From: CAVRIA01 sp963721115
GTDB lineage: Bacteria; Desulfobacterota; Binatia; HRBIN30; CADEER01
NCBI GenBank assembly: GCA_963721115.1
Contig: CAVRIA010000017.1
Coordinates: 124,001 to 188,000 of the forward strand
Length of the DNA: 64,000 nucleotides
Direction: 5' to 3'
The notes under the pieces were generated by a model, which saw only the letters and a list, made by a program, of their open reading frames with translations, searched no databases and was not told where the DNA came from. A program made the position numbers and the translations under genes. Position 1 is the first letter of the stretch. The number at the start of each line of letters is the position of its first letter. Positions 1 through 10,630 of this stretch are shown here, in pieces.

Positions 1-2
1 CA

Positions 3-92
3 GGCGGCAGCTATGCGGGCGCCGACGCCACGATCCAGAACTTCAAGGTCTACGGCCGCGCGCTGGCGCCGGGCGAGGTCGGCAACAACTAG
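3..92 (+). CDS. C-terminal end of a LamG/concanavalin-like domain protein (partial)
   Basis: Only the last 29 codons lie in the window, read in frame from base 3 to the TAG at 90-92. The peptide contains DATIQNFKVYGRALAPGEV, which matches the last strand and helix of LamG/laminin-G-like jelly-roll domains, where the pattern 'I.(D/N)..(I/V)Y.RAL...E(I/V)' is common. Such domains bind sugars or surfaces in secreted proteins. The rest of the gene and its localisation cannot be seen. A strong hairpin follows 30 bases later, so this gene and groEL converge on one terminator. The family call rests on this short tail only. Confidence 0.5.
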   Translation, partial: GGSYAGADATIQNFKVYGRALAPGEVGNN

Positions 93-121
93 CCGGGCTC
101 GCTCGAGAGCAGCTCAAAAAG

Positions 122-157
122 AAAAGGCCTTCTGCCCGTCGGGCAGAAGGCCTTTTT
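122..157. terminator. Bidirectional intrinsic terminator between convergent genes
   Basis: A perfect 16-bp stem (122-137 with 141-156) has a 3-base loop, A-tracts on its left and a T5 run on its right. It reads as an intrinsic terminator on both strands and serves groEL from the right and the LamG-like gene from the left. Confidence 0.9.
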
Positions 158-178
158 CATTGCGCGGCTGCAGGCGGC

Positions 179-1825
<1,647 letters not shown>

Positions 1826-1856
1826 AGTCGTTATCCCTCCCAGAAGAAGTTTGTAG

Positions 1857-2150
1857 CTACTTGCCCTCGATCACGCCGAGGATGTCGTCTTCGCGCATGA
1901 TCAGGAAGTCCTCGCCGTTCAGCTTGACCTCGGTCCCGGAGTACTTGCCGAACAGGATCCTGTCACCGGCCTTCACGTCGAGGGGAATGAGCTTGCCGTC
2001 GTCTCCGACCTTGCCTTTACCGACGGCAATGACCTTGCCCTCCTGCGGCTTTTCCTTGGCCGTGTCGGGAATGATGATCCCGCCTTTGGTTTTCTCCTCT
2101 TCCTCGACCCGCTGAACAATCACACGATCCTGCAGTGGGCGAATCTTCAT
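1857..2150 (-). CDS. groES: Co-chaperonin GroES (10 kDa)
   Basis: Heptameric lid of the GroEL chamber. The 97-residue protein starts MKIRPLQDRVIVQRVEEEEK and contains the mobile loop (KGGIIIPDTAKEKPQEG, about residues 20-36) and the closing DILGVIEGK. The reading frame is open far upstream, but ATG 2148-2150 is the start because it gives the conserved N-terminus and has GGAGAGG just upstream. First gene of the groESL operon. Confidence 0.97.
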   Translation of the reverse strand: MKIRPLQDRVIVQRVEEEEKTKGGIIIPDTAKEKPQEGKVIAVGKGKVGDDGKLIPLDVKAGDRILFGKYSGTEVKLNGEDFLIMREDDILGVIEGK

Positions 2151-2247
2151 ACGCCTCTCCTTTCCTGGCTGGTTGCCGGTTGTTGCGCGATTTTTAGAGT
2201 TGCGACCGGTACTCTGAGCGAGCACGGTGGCGCGTGCCAAACGTCCG

Positions 2248-2276
2248 AGAGTTAAGCATTGAGGTTTTGATGTCAA
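2248..2276 (-). promoter_or_regulatory. Probable sigma70-type promoter of groESL
   Basis: On the minus strand a perfect TTGACA (2271-2276) is followed 15-17 bases later by a weak -10 (TTAACT/TAACTC, about 2249-2255). It lies about 100 bases upstream of groES. No CIRCE operator (TTAGCACTC-N9-GAGTGCTAA) is present in the leader; only a 5-bp AGAGT/ACTCT dyad about 30 bp downstream is seen, so HrcA control is not supported. Confidence 0.45.
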
Positions 2277-2286
2277 GCCGCAGAAG

Positions 2287-2559
2287 TCAGCTTTTCTGCT
2301 TCCGCTTCTCTTCGGCGAGGTAACGTTGATACAGAATATCCCACTCGCGGCTGCCCGGGGGCACACTCCGAGACAGCGAGGCGATCTTGCGTTGAACGAT
2401 CTGGTCGAGCCGCGCGTCGCGCTCGTGATCCTGCTGCAGAACCCGCTTGATTTCCGCCAGCACGTGCCGCTCGCTCTCCACGTCCGCCAGTCCTTCCTTT
2501 TTGAAGGTCTCGACGATGCGGTGGGCGAGATGCGAGAGTCGTCCTTCGCTGAACTCCAT
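2287..2559 (-). CDS. DUF507 family protein (second of tandem pair)
   Basis: A 90-residue acidic/basic helical protein. Its start, MEFSEGRLSHLAHRIVETF, is typical of DUF507 (PF04368), a family of unknown function in deltaproteobacteria, Aquificae and relatives. No signal peptide or membrane segment is present, so it is probably cytosolic. The start codon directly abuts the stop of the preceding DUF507 gene (2560), which points to translational coupling. The C-terminus is Lys/Arg-rich (EEKRKQKS). It lies upstream of groESL on the same strand; the groESL promoter overlaps the gap between them. Confidence 0.75.
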   Translation of the reverse strand: MEFSEGRLSHLAHRIVETFKKEGLADVESERHVLAEIKRVLQQDHERDARLDQIVQRKIASLSRSVPPGSREWDILYQRYLAEEKRKQKS

Positions 2560-2850
2560 TTACAGTACAAAACCTCGTTCTTTTGCCAGCCGGGCCTTGA
2601 TGCCGGCGACGATCTTGCGATGGTCCATGCCGGCGAGCTGGCGGGAGTGTTTGCTCGCGAGTTCTTCCGCTTCTTGCTCGAGGGCATCCTCCGCCTTCAG
2701 GTTGTCCAGCAGGATGGCGGCAACTCGGTCCCGCAGCTCCTTCTCGCCCCCCCTCGGATGCACGAAACCCTGCTTGAGCAGCGCGCTGACGACGGACGTC
2801 GCCATGCGCTGGATCTCTCCCTCGAAGATGCGCACGTTGGGGGGCATCAT
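2560..2850 (-). CDS. DUF507 family protein (first of tandem pair)
   Basis: About 96 residues from ATG 2848-2850. An in-frame start 22 codons further upstream exists, but that extension (MTRRVTVCTSPVPRL...) looks unlike the family. The core, RIFEGEIQRMATSVVSALLKQGFV, parallels the LSHLAHRIVETFKKEGLADV segment of its neighbour, so the two are diverged halves of the DUF507 module that is fused in some species. Function is unknown. It is divergent from rmuC, whose ATG is 79 bases away. Confidence 0.65.
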   Translation of the reverse strand: MMPPNVRIFEGEIQRMATSVVSALLKQGFVHPRGGEKELRDRVAAILLDNLKAEDALEQEAEELASKHSRQLAGMDHRKIVAGIKARLAKERGFVL

Positions 2851-2928
2851 AGTCAGCCGGACGCCGGCCGGCAAACGCGGGACCGGCGATGTGCAAACCG
2901 TCACCCGGCGTGTCATCCTGGCCCCGAT

Positions 2929-4371
2929 ATGGACCTTACGGGGGTACTCGCCGCTGGCGCGGCGGGCCTGCTGCTAGGGGCGACCGTGTCGTGGCTGGTA
3001 GCCGCGTCTGGCGCCGCCCGGCGGCTCGGTGAGGCGGAGAAGCGTTCGACCGAGCTGGGCGCCCGCCTGGAGGAGCGGGCGAAACGGCTCGGCGAGTTGG
3101 AGGACGAGGTACAAGAGGGCCGTGTTGCTACCGAGCGCCTTCGTGCCGAGGTCGACGGGCTGCGCCAGGCGGAGGCGAGGCTCACGGCGCAGATCGGCGC
3201 CGAGCGGGCGAGCACGGCGGAGAAGCTGGCCGTGCTCGATACGGCGGAGCAGAAACTCCGCGACGCCTTTCAGGCGCTGGCGGCCGACGCCCTGCGGAGC
3301 AGCAACACCTCCTTCCTCGAGCTGGCGCGCGCCTCCCTGGGAGAGTTACAGAAGGCCGCCACGATCGATCTGGAGGCGCGCCAGCAAGCGATCGCGGAGA
3401 TGGTCAAGCCGATCCGCGAGTCGCTGCAGCAGGTCGACGTCAAGCTGCAGCAGGTTGAGAAGGAGCGCCTCGGCGCCTATGCCACCCTGACCGAACAGGT
3501 CAAGTCGCTCGCCCTCACCCAGACGCAGCTCCATGCGGAGACGGCCAATCTGGTAAAGGCGTTGCGCGCCCCCGCCGTGCGCGGGCGCTGGGGGGAGATC
3601 CAGCTCCGGCGCGTCGTCGAAATGGCCGGGATGCTCGAGTACTGCGACTTCCGCGAGCAGTATACCGGTACGGGCGAGGAGGGTCGCCTGCGGCCGGACC
3701 TGCTGGTGCGGTTGCCGGGGGGCAAGAACGTGGTGGTCGACGCCAAAGCGCCCCTGGTCGCCTATCTCGAGTCGCTCGAAGCGCCGACCGATGCGATGCG
3801 CGATGCGCAGTTGAAGGAGCACGCCCGGCAGGTGCGCGACCACATGACGAAGCTGTGCAGCAAGTCCTACTGGGGGCAGTTTCAGCCGTCGCCGGAGTTC
3901 GTGGTCATGTTTCTGCCCGGCGAGACCTTCTTCAGCGCCGCCCTGCAGCACGACCCTTCGCTGATCGAGTACGGGGTCGACCAGCGGGTGATTCCGGCAA
4001 GCCCGACCACCCTGATCGCGCTGCTGCGCGCCGTTGCCTATGGATGGCGCCAGGAACAGCTGGCGGAGAACGCCCACCAGATCAGCGAGCTCGGGCGCCA
4101 GCTCTACGATCGGATTCGCGTCATGGCGGGCCATTTCGAAGCCGTGCGGCGCGGCCTGGACGGCGCGACGGAAGCTTACAACCGAGCCGTCGGATCGCTG
4201 GAATCGAGGGTGCTGGTCACGGCGCGGAAGTTCAAGGAGCTCGGTGCCGGGTCGCAGGAGGACGTTCCGACCCTGGACGTCATCGACCGCGTACCGCGCC
4301 AGCTCCAGCTCTCGGGGTTCGTCGAGCCGGACGGCGAGGAGCCGGGCGACGAGGCGAGCCAGGACTCCTGA
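2929..4371 (+). CDS. rmuC: RmuC-family DNA recombination protein
   Basis: 480 residues. Order of parts: an N-terminal membrane segment (about residues 5-26, VLAAGAAGLLLGATVSWLVAA); a long Arg/Glu-rich coiled coil (about 30-130); then the RmuC nuclease-like domain with RGRWGEIQLRRVVEMAGM, KNVVVDAKAPL (the PD-(D/E)XK-like region), FVVMFLPGE and the closing VYDR-type helix region. RmuC limits recombination at inverted repeats in E. coli, and its biochemical activity is poorly defined. ATG 2929 is chosen because it creates the membrane anchor; the frame is open further upstream on the antisense of DUF507. No clear Shine-Dalgarno is visible. Confidence 0.9.
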   Translation: MDLTGVLAAGAAGLLLGATVSWLVAASGAARRLGEAEKRSTELGARLEERAKRLGELEDEVQEGRVATERLRAEVDGLRQAEARLTAQIGAERASTAEKLAVLDTAEQKLRDAFQALAADALRSSNTSFLELARASLGELQKAATIDLEARQQAIAEMVKPIRESLQQVDVKLQQVEKERLGAYATLTEQVKSLALTQTQLHAETANLVKALRAPAVRGRWGEIQLRRVVEMAGMLEYCDFREQYTGTGEEGRLRPDLLVRLPGGKNVVVDAKAPLVAYLESLEAPTDAMRDAQLKEHARQVRDHMTKLCSKSYWGQFQPSPEFVVMFLPGETFFSAALQHDPSLIEYGVDQRVIPASPTTLIALLRAVAYGWRQEQLAENAHQISELGRQLYDRIRVMAGHFEAVRRGLDGATEAYNRAVGSLESRVLVTARKFKELGAGSQEDVPTLDVIDRVPRQLQLSGFVEPDGEEPGDEASQDS

Positions 4372-4404
4372 GCGCTGGCGGTGCGATGCTCTTCGGCAAC
4401 GGGG

Positions 4405-5178
4405 TCACACGAGCGCGAGGAGCAGCAGGATTCCGATCTGCGTCAACTCGCACGCGGCGCCCAGTGCGGCGCGATTGACGCCTCCGAACCAGCGGTGGAA
4501 GAAGAGCCGCAAGCCGATGACGAGGGCGGCGGTGAACAGCACGAGCAGGAGGCCGAGGAACTCCGTCAACAGGAACACCACGGCGAAGGTGCCCGTGCTG
4601 GCGAGGGCGAACTCGCGAAAGGCGACGCCGGGAGCGAACTTGACCTGCCGCCCGTCGGCTCGCGCTGCACGGGAGCCGACCGCCATCACCACCATGCTGC
4701 AGTAGGCGAGCAGCGGCGCACACAGCAGACCGACCGGGCGGAAGCGGTCCACCGTCCACAGACAGAAGAGCTCGAGCAGCGCAATGACCGCGGCGACCGC
4801 GTAGGCGGGGCGCGATGGCCCGTTTTCCAGCGCCTTCACGCGCACCGGGCGCGCCGTACCGAACAGCGCCAGCACGGTTCTGGAGAGGTCCATCAGCCGC
4901 TGTGCCCCCGTTGCCAGGTGGGCCACGACGAGGACGGCGAGGCTCGATTCCAGGCGGTTCATTCCCAGCGACGCCGCCAGACGGTCCGTGCCCAGCCACA
5001 GCAGCCCCAGCAGCAGACCGACGACCGGATAGTAGACGACGGAGGTGCCGAAGGCTTGCGGAGGATTGCGGCGGCCGACGGGCGTGAGGTCGAGAACCGC
5101 CTCGCGGAGGCCAGCGAGACCGGGAAGAGGCGTGGCGGAAGGCCGCGACGCCGGGCCGGTCTCGGGGCCAGAATCCAT
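4405..5178 (-). CDS. CobS-like integral membrane protein with altered active-site motifs
   Basis: A 257-residue protein with about six hydrophobic segments, resembling adenosylcobinamide-GDP ribazoletransferase (CobS), the membrane enzyme that joins the cobalamin loop. Visible similarity: VVYYPVVGLLLGLLWLG near the N-terminus and a C-terminal FHRWFGGVNRAALGAACEL aligned with the family's GG.TGD..GA..E. However, the acidic DGLADT.D motif of the first loop is replaced by LMDLSRTVLALFG, and the C-terminal GD is replaced by NR. Catalysis is therefore doubtful. No other cobalamin genes are nearby. Start ATG 5176-5178 is preferred over an upstream TTG. It diverges from polB. Confidence 0.55.
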   Translation of the reverse strand: MDSGPETGPASRPSATPLPGLAGLREAVLDLTPVGRRNPPQAFGTSVVYYPVVGLLLGLLWLGTDRLAASLGMNRLESSLAVLVVAHLATGAQRLMDLSRTVLALFGTARPVRVKALENGPSRPAYAVAAVIALLELFCLWTVDRFRPVGLLCAPLLAYCSMVVMAVGSRAARADGRQVKFAPGVAFREFALASTGTFAVVFLLTEFLGLLLVLFTAALVIGLRLFFHRWFGGVNRAALGAACELTQIGILLLLALV

Positions 5179-5260
5179 CCCACACGGCTTACCGGCGGCG
5201 GCGCCCGGCGGCAAGACGCGCAGGCGGGGCCGAGCGTTCGCGATCGGCTATGATGGACGA

Positions 5261-7572
5261 ATGCGCGCGTTCATCCTGACGCCGACGTACCGGGTGAGGG
5301 ACGGCAAGCCCGAGGTGCACCTGTACGGGGTGCTCGAGTCGGGCGAGCCGTGTCTGATCGTCGACGACAGGGTGAGGCCTCACTTCTTCATCCGCGCCGC
5401 CGACCGCGCTCGCAGCCGCCGCCATCTCTCCCCGCACCCTGCTCGAGGAGACGGAGCTTCGGACCTTCGCCGGCGAGCCGGTCGTACGCGTCACGCTCGA
5501 CTTCCCGGCCGACGTTCCCCCTCTGCGCAAGCGGCTGGAAACGGCCGGCGTGGCCTGTTTCGAAGCCGATGTGCGTTTCGCCTATCGCTACCTCATCGAC
5601 CGCGGGATCAGAGGCGCCGTCCTCGTACGGGGGGATTCGGAACGGCACCACAAGCTCGGACGCGTCTATCTCAACCCCGACCTGCAGCCCTGCCACTGGG
5701 TACCGGTGCTGAAGGTGTTGTCCCTGGACATCGAAACCGACCCGAAGGCCCAGCAGGTATTCTCGATTGCCCTGCACACGCCGGAGCTGTCCCGCGTGCT
5801 GATCGTACACGAGCACGTCTTGCGGCACGCCGAGCCGGTGGCTTCGGAGCCCGCCCTGATCCGTCGCTTCCTAAGCTATCTCGACGAGCTCGATCCCGAC
5901 GTCATCACGGGCTGGAACGTCGTCGACTTCGACCTGGCCGTCTTGGCGCGCATCGCGCATCGCTACGGCATCCCCTTTGTCATCGGGCGCAGCGAGGACG
6001 CCTTCGACCGGCGGCGCGATGCGTCCTTCACGCGCGAATCCCGTGCGATCGTCTTCGGCCGTCTCGTCCTCGACGCCCTGTCGCTCTTGCGCGGCGCCTT
6101 CATCCGCCTGCAGGACTACAAGCTCGAGACCGCCGCGCAGGCGCTCCTCGGTCGCGGCAAGCTCATCGCCGGAAACGGGCGCGCGGAGGAGATCGAGCAC
6201 GCGTATCGCCACGATCCGCAGCACTTCGTCGACTACAACCTCGAGGATGCTCGCCTGGCGGCGGCGATTCTCGATCGCACCGGCTTGATCGACCTCGCCG
6301 TGCAGCGCAGCTTGCTGACCGGCATGCCGCTGGACCGGGTGAGTGCCGCCATCGCCTCCGTCGACTCGCTCTACCTCGGCTTCCCTGAGCGGACGCGGTG
6401 TCGTTGCGCCGTCCGTGGCGAGCGCCACCGCTCGGGCGCGCATCACCGGCGGTTACGTGATGGACTCCCAGCCCGGGCTTTACCGCAACGTCCTCGTCTT
6501 CGACTTCAAGAGCCTGTATCCGAGCATCATCCGCACCTTCAATCTCGATCCGCTGTCCCTGTCTCCCCCGGGCGCCGGGGAGACCGAAGTCCTCGTCGCC
6601 CCGAATGGAGCGCGTTTCCGGCGCGACGTGCGCGGAATTCTACCCGAGCTGGTCGAGACTCTTGCCGCCGAGCGCGAGCAGGCGCGGCGCGCCGGCCAGC
6701 CGGTCAAGGCCAACGCCATCAAGATCCTGATGAACTCCCTGTACGGCGTGCTCGGTGCCGGCGCCTCCCGGCTTTTCTCCCCCGACGTCGCCAACGCCAT
6801 CACGCACTTCGGGCAGTTGCTGATCCGCAAGGCGGCCGAGTTCGCCGCGCAGCGCGGCTACCGGGTGATCTACGGCGACACCGACTCCCTCTTCATCGAC
6901 GCCGCCGAGCTGGACGCCGAGAAGGCCCTGGCCCGCGCCGAGGAGCTGCGGGTCGCGATCGGCGATGCGGTAGCCGACTACGTGCGCGAGCACTTCGGCT
7001 GCCACAGCTTCCTCGACCTCGAGTTCGAGAAGCTCTACCACCGTTTCTTCCTGCCCGAGGTGCGGGGCGGCAAGGTGGGCAGCAAGAAGCGCTACGCGGG
7101 TCTCCTGCGCGACGCCGACGGGCACGAGCACGTGGAGTTCGTCGGTCTCGAGTCGGTGCGGCGCGACTGGAGCGAGGTCAGCAAGCGCTTTCAGCTCGGC
7201 CTGCTCGAGCTGGTCTTCCACGACCAGCCGGTCGAGGACTTCATCCGCCGCTTTCTCGCCGACCTGCGCGCCGGCGGCTTCGATGGGGAGCTCGTGTACC
7301 GCAAGGCGGTACGCAAGGAGCTGGACGAGTATACCAGGACGACGCCCCCGCACGTGCGCGCCGCGCGCAAACAGAGCCGTCCGTCCAGCCGCGTGGTCGA
7401 GTACGTGGTGACCCGGCACGGCCCCGAGCCGGTCGGGGAGGAAACGGCGCCGCCCGACTACGACCACTACGTCGAGCACCAGATCGCGCCGGTCGCGGAC
7501 GCGATTCTGCGTTTCCTGAACACGGACTTCGCCACCGTGGCGGGGACGAAGAAACAGCTCAGCCTGTTCTGA
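5261..7572 (+). CDS. polB: DNA polymerase II (B family), reading frame broken twice
   Basis: Homologue of E. coli Pol II, which does translesion and repair synthesis with 3'-5' proofreading. Three consecutive frames carry one protein: residues from MRAFILTPTYRV (ATG 5261); then LLEETELRTF onward with exonuclease motifs SLDIET (Exo I) and GWNVVDFDL (Exo II); then GVVAPS, GYVMDSQPGLY, DFKSLYPSII (pol motif A), KILMNSLYGV (motif B), YGDTDS (motif C) and KKRYAGL. The first change falls within 5395-5438 and the second within about 6385-6400. Each is equivalent to one extra base. All catalytic motifs are intact, so sequence error is likelier than decay, though a true pseudogene is possible. Confidence 0.88.
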
Positions 7573-7607
7573 GCCTCGCGCCTGGTAGGACGGCGCAGCG
7601 CGCGAGT

Positions 7608-8972
7608 CTACGGCCCCGCGACCGGCCGGTTGTGGCACGACGCGCACGCCTCCGGACCGGCGCCGATGATCGGCGGGTCGTTGCCTGGATCGTTGTCACC
7701 GTAAGCCGCCACGCGCGCGGCGACGGTCGCCAGCCGAGCCGCGGCCAGGCCCTCGAACGCCCAGCCGGCTTCGGTCGCCGACGCGAGCTGGTACCACGTC
7801 GTCGCCTGGGCGGCGTCTCCGGCCTTGGCGTAGACGTCGCCGAACAGCACGAGAGCTCCCGAGAGACCGCTCGGTGCCAAACCGGCGGTGCTGCAGATCT
7901 CCGGCTGCGTGACCAGACACTGCAGAGTCTCGGGGTTGGACAGGTACGTGTCGATCGCGTCGAAGGCCATCTGAAAGGCAGGCGAGCCCGGCGGCTCCGC
8001 CTGGGCCACCGTGATCAGGTCGAAGACGTTGAAGAAGGCGTTGATGTCGATCGCGTACTGGAGGTCCGCCAGCGACTGCTGCCGCAATGCCTCGTCGCCG
8101 GTGACTACCGCGAGAGCGTAGCGGGTCGCGGCGGCGAAGCCGGGCACGCGCGAGTCGCCAACCCCGCTCGTGCGGTCCCAGAGCAGCGGCTCGGCCTCGT
8201 CGAACGCGGCCACCGCCGCTTCGATCTCCGCTCGTGCCGCGGCTCCGACCGCCGGGGAAATCGTGGCCGTCATCTGGCCGAAGCGGTACAGGCGCAGCAT
8301 GCCGGTGAGAAAGCGAGAGCGCCCGTCCTTCTTCGAGCGCCTGGCAGCCAGAGCGAGAGCGGCGAGGGTGGCCCGTTGGTTGGCCTCGGAGGAATCGTCG
8401 CCCCAGAGTATGGCCCAGAAGCCCGCTTCGCCCCGGGCCGCGTACTTCGACGGCTTCGGCGCGACGATCAGGTGCGGCTCGTTCGCGGCGAAGACGTGGA
8501 AGCGAATGTGAGAGCGGCGGTCCCCGACCTGAAACCACGCCTGCACGTAGCCGGCCGGACCGGCGGCGGGAAGCGCCTCCGCCCCGAGCAGCTTTACCGA
8601 CAGGATATCCGGTCCATACGTCACCCTGCGCACGCCGCCCGTCGCGTTCGGATCGTCGTAGATCCAAGTCGTCCCCCGCCGAATCCACTTGCCGCAGTCG
8701 AGGTCGACCTTCGAGCCGCGCACCACGCGGTTCGTCGCCACGGTGAACAGACCCAGCTCGAAGCTCGACGTGGCCGGGCAGGTCGGATCGGGAGGGTCGG
8801 CCAGCGCGGGATCCCCCCGCACGCCGAGGAAGCCGCGCGACCGGGCCGCACCGCTCTCGCCCTTCAGCTTCAAGACCTTGTTGTACGTGAGGAGCGTCAC
8901 GCCACCGGCCTGAGTCGCGAGAGCGAGAAATGCCAAGACCGGTACCCATATCCGAACGATGCGATGGGGCAT
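7608..8972 (-). CDS. Secreted/periplasmic protein with C-terminal c-type haem motif
   Basis: 454 residues from ATG 8970-8972. The N-terminal signal peptide (IVRIWVPVLAFLALATQAGG) is followed by a beta-rich segment (about residues 30-150) that resembles the C-terminal half of the secreted protein at 45406-46518: both carry a K.L.(L/I)K start, a 'W...G..(W/G)..Y.D' stretch and a 'GG(V/I)' strand. The middle is Ala-rich and helical. The last 10 residues hold a single CASCH (CXXCH) haem-attachment motif, so this may be a cytochrome-like electron carrier or sensor in the periplasm. It converges with polB. No named family was recognised beyond the motif. Confidence 0.6.
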   Translation of the reverse strand: MPHRIVRIWVPVLAFLALATQAGGVTLLTYNKVLKLKGESGAARSRGFLGVRGDPALADPPDPTCPATSSFELGLFTVATNRVVRGSKVDLDCGKWIRRGTTWIYDDPNATGGVRRVTYGPDILSVKLLGAEALPAAGPAGYVQAWFQVGDRRSHIRFHVFAANEPHLIVAPKPSKYAARGEAGFWAILWGDDSSEANQRATLAALALAARRSKKDGRSRFLTGMLRLYRFGQMTATISPAVGAAARAEIEAAVAAFDEAEPLLWDRTSGVGDSRVPGFAAATRYALAVVTGDEALRQQSLADLQYAIDINAFFNVFDLITVAQAEPPGSPAFQMAFDAIDTYLSNPETLQCLVTQPEICSTAGLAPSGLSGALVLFGDVYAKAGDAAQATTWYQLASATEAGWAFEGLAAARLATVAARVAAYGDNDPGNDPPIIGAGPEACASCHNRPVAGP

Positions 8973-9098
8973 GGAGGCGAGGCTATGCGACTGGCTTCGG
9001 GCAGGCAACCGGATTCGAAGCGCCTTCGCGCGGCGCCTGCCGCTGGATCGGTCGGCGAAGATCCGCTACAGGCGTCGACAGTCCGAGGAGGAGAACGC

Positions 9099-9518
9099 AT
9101 GTTTTCCATCGAGCCGAGTCCCGCACAGATGCAACGACTGCTGCAAGACGCCGCCCGACCCGAGCCGATCGTGATGATCAACCTGCTGCGCTACCGCGAA
9201 CAGGCCGCCTACCCTTCCGGCTTTGCGGCGACGCCGTGCAGCGGACGCGAGGCCTACCAGCGATACGGCGCGGTGGCGGTGAGCAAGGTGGCCGAGAAGG
9301 GCGGGAGGCTCCTCTGGATGAGCGCCGTGAAGACCGCCGTGATCGCCCCCGAGGGCGAGGAGTGGGACGACGCCGTCCTCGTGTACTACCCGTCGCGCGC
9401 GGCGTTCCTGGAGATGGTGTCGCAGCCCGACTACCTGGCGGCCGCCGTGCATCGGACCGCCGCGCTGGCCGACTCGCGGCTGCTCCTCACGGAGGGCCAG
9501 ACGGAAGTGGGCGGCTGA
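9099..9518 (+). CDS. DUF1330-family (dimeric alpha-beta barrel) protein
   Basis: 139 residues from ATG 9099, with GAGGAGGAGAA just upstream. INLLRYREQAAYP...GREAYQRYGAVAVSKVAEKGGRLLWM and the later DAVLVYYPSRAAFLEMVSQPDY follow the ferredoxin-like fold of DUF1330 and related stress-barrel proteins. These are small cytosolic dimers, sometimes oxygenase-like or ligand-binding. There is no catalytic motif that would fix a function. It is convergent with the oxidoreductase that follows (37-bp gap) and divergent from the 7608-8972 gene. Confidence 0.7.
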   Translation: MFSIEPSPAQMQRLLQDAARPEPIVMINLLRYREQAAYPSGFAATPCSGREAYQRYGAVAVSKVAEKGGRLLWMSAVKTAVIAPEGEEWDDAVLVYYPSRAAFLEMVSQPDYLAAAVHRTAALADSRLLLTEGQTEVGG

Positions 9519-9555
9519 GCGACGACGCCTCCAGTCTCGCCGGACCGCGGCGCCG

Positions 9556-10626
9556 TCAGACCCGGCGACCTCCGCGGTAGAGTCCTCGGCCGGTGACCAG
9601 CGGGAGATCCAGCGCCGACAGGAGGCCCGGCGCCGCCGCGCACACGGCGGGGATGGCATTGACCAGGCGCGTCGCGGTCAGGATGACGCCTCCCACGGCG
9701 TGGTCGCCGTGTTCGTCCTCGAACTCCAGCTCGCAGCTCATACTTGGGAATCCCTTGATCACGACGCGGTAGCATCCGCTGCCCGTCGGCCATTCCGGAA
9801 CGAGGTCGTCGTCGAGGCGAGTCACGTGCTCGACGACGATGGCGGCGCGCCCTCCCACGATGCCCCGCACCTCGAAGCGCAGCGCGGCCATGGTGCCAGC
9901 CTCGATCGTGTGCTCGCCGATCCGGATCGGTTTCACCGCCGGGCGTTTCTCATAGGTCGAGTCGATTTTCTCGAGCTCGACGCCGAGGCCTTCCGCCAGC
10001 AAGCGGATCGTCCCGCCCCAGGCGAACTCCAGGGTGCCGGGCGTCAGCAGCAAGGGCGTGTCGTCGAGCGGCTTCCCGAACCCCATCGTCTCGAACAGCA
10101 CCTGCGGCTGGTCGTAGGTCGCGTAGTTGATGATCTCGAGAATGCGCACCTCCTCCCAGGTGCCGCACAGTCCGCTCAGGGTGAGCGGCAGAAGATCGTT
10201 CGCGAAGCCGGGATCGATGCCCGAGGTGAAGAACGACGTGCCGCCGGCTCGACAGGCCTCGTCGAGCTGATCGCGCACCTCGGCGATGAACGACTTCGGG
10301 TGGACCAGCGGCACGATCGAGCTCGACACCACGTTCTTGCCCGACGCGAGAATGCGACAGATGTCCTGCGCCGCCTCGAACGGGCGCAGGTCGGCCGTGG
10401 CCGTGTAGCAGACACAATCCGCGTCGAGGGCGAGGATGGCGTCGACGTCGTTCGTCGCCCTCACGCCTACCGGCGGCAGCCCGCACAGCTCGCCGGCGTC
10501 TCTGTTCGCCTTGGCGGCACTGTGCACGCACACCCCGGCGATCTCGATCTCGGGATGCTCGATGAGGCAGCGCAGCGCAAAGAGCCCGACGTTGCCCGTC
10601 CCCCACTGGACGACCCGATACGTCAT
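9556..10626 (-). CDS. DapB-like NAD(P)-dependent oxidoreductase
   Basis: 356 residues from ATG 10624-10626; the upstream extension of the open frame is Arg/Ser-rich and overlaps the neighbour. The Rossmann motif VVQWGTGNVGLFAL lies at residues 4-17. IPVRIG-type substrate regions follow: KNVVSSSIVPL, GGTSFFTSGIDPGFANDLLPL and a C-terminal GGVILTATRLVNAIPAVCAAAPGLLSALDLPL. This pattern is that of the 'dihydrodipicolinate reductase-like' family found beside catabolic and lipid genes rather than true DapB, and its substrate is unknown. It sits 4 bases behind the enoyl-CoA hydratase, so the two form an operon, probably for an acyl-CoA or aromatic pathway. Confidence 0.75.
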   Translation of the reverse strand: MTYRVVQWGTGNVGLFALRCLIEHPEIEIAGVCVHSAAKANRDAGELCGLPPVGVRATNDVDAILALDADCVCYTATADLRPFEAAQDICRILASGKNVVSSSIVPLVHPKSFIAEVRDQLDEACRAGGTSFFTSGIDPGFANDLLPLTLSGLCGTWEEVRILEIINYATYDQPQVLFETMGFGKPLDDTPLLLTPGTLEFAWGGTIRLLAEGLGVELEKIDSTYEKRPAVKPIRIGEHTIEAGTMAALRFEVRGIVGGRAAIVVEHVTRLDDDLVPEWPTGSGCYRVVIKGFPSMSCELEFEDEHGDHAVGGVILTATRLVNAIPAVCAAAPGLLSALDLPLVTGRGLYRGGRRV

Positions 10627-10630
10627 TCGC

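Noticed and set aside
2151..2286. CIRCE/HrcA operator upstream of groES
   Set aside because: The TTAGCACTC/GAGTGCTAA arms are absent; only a 5-bp dyad in the opposite sense is present.
7573..9098. Extension of the polB frame to 9518 as one 1322-codon protein
   Set aside because: The stretch between is antisense to the haem protein gene; the true polB stop is at 7570-7572 in another frame and DUF1330 has its own Shine-Dalgarno.
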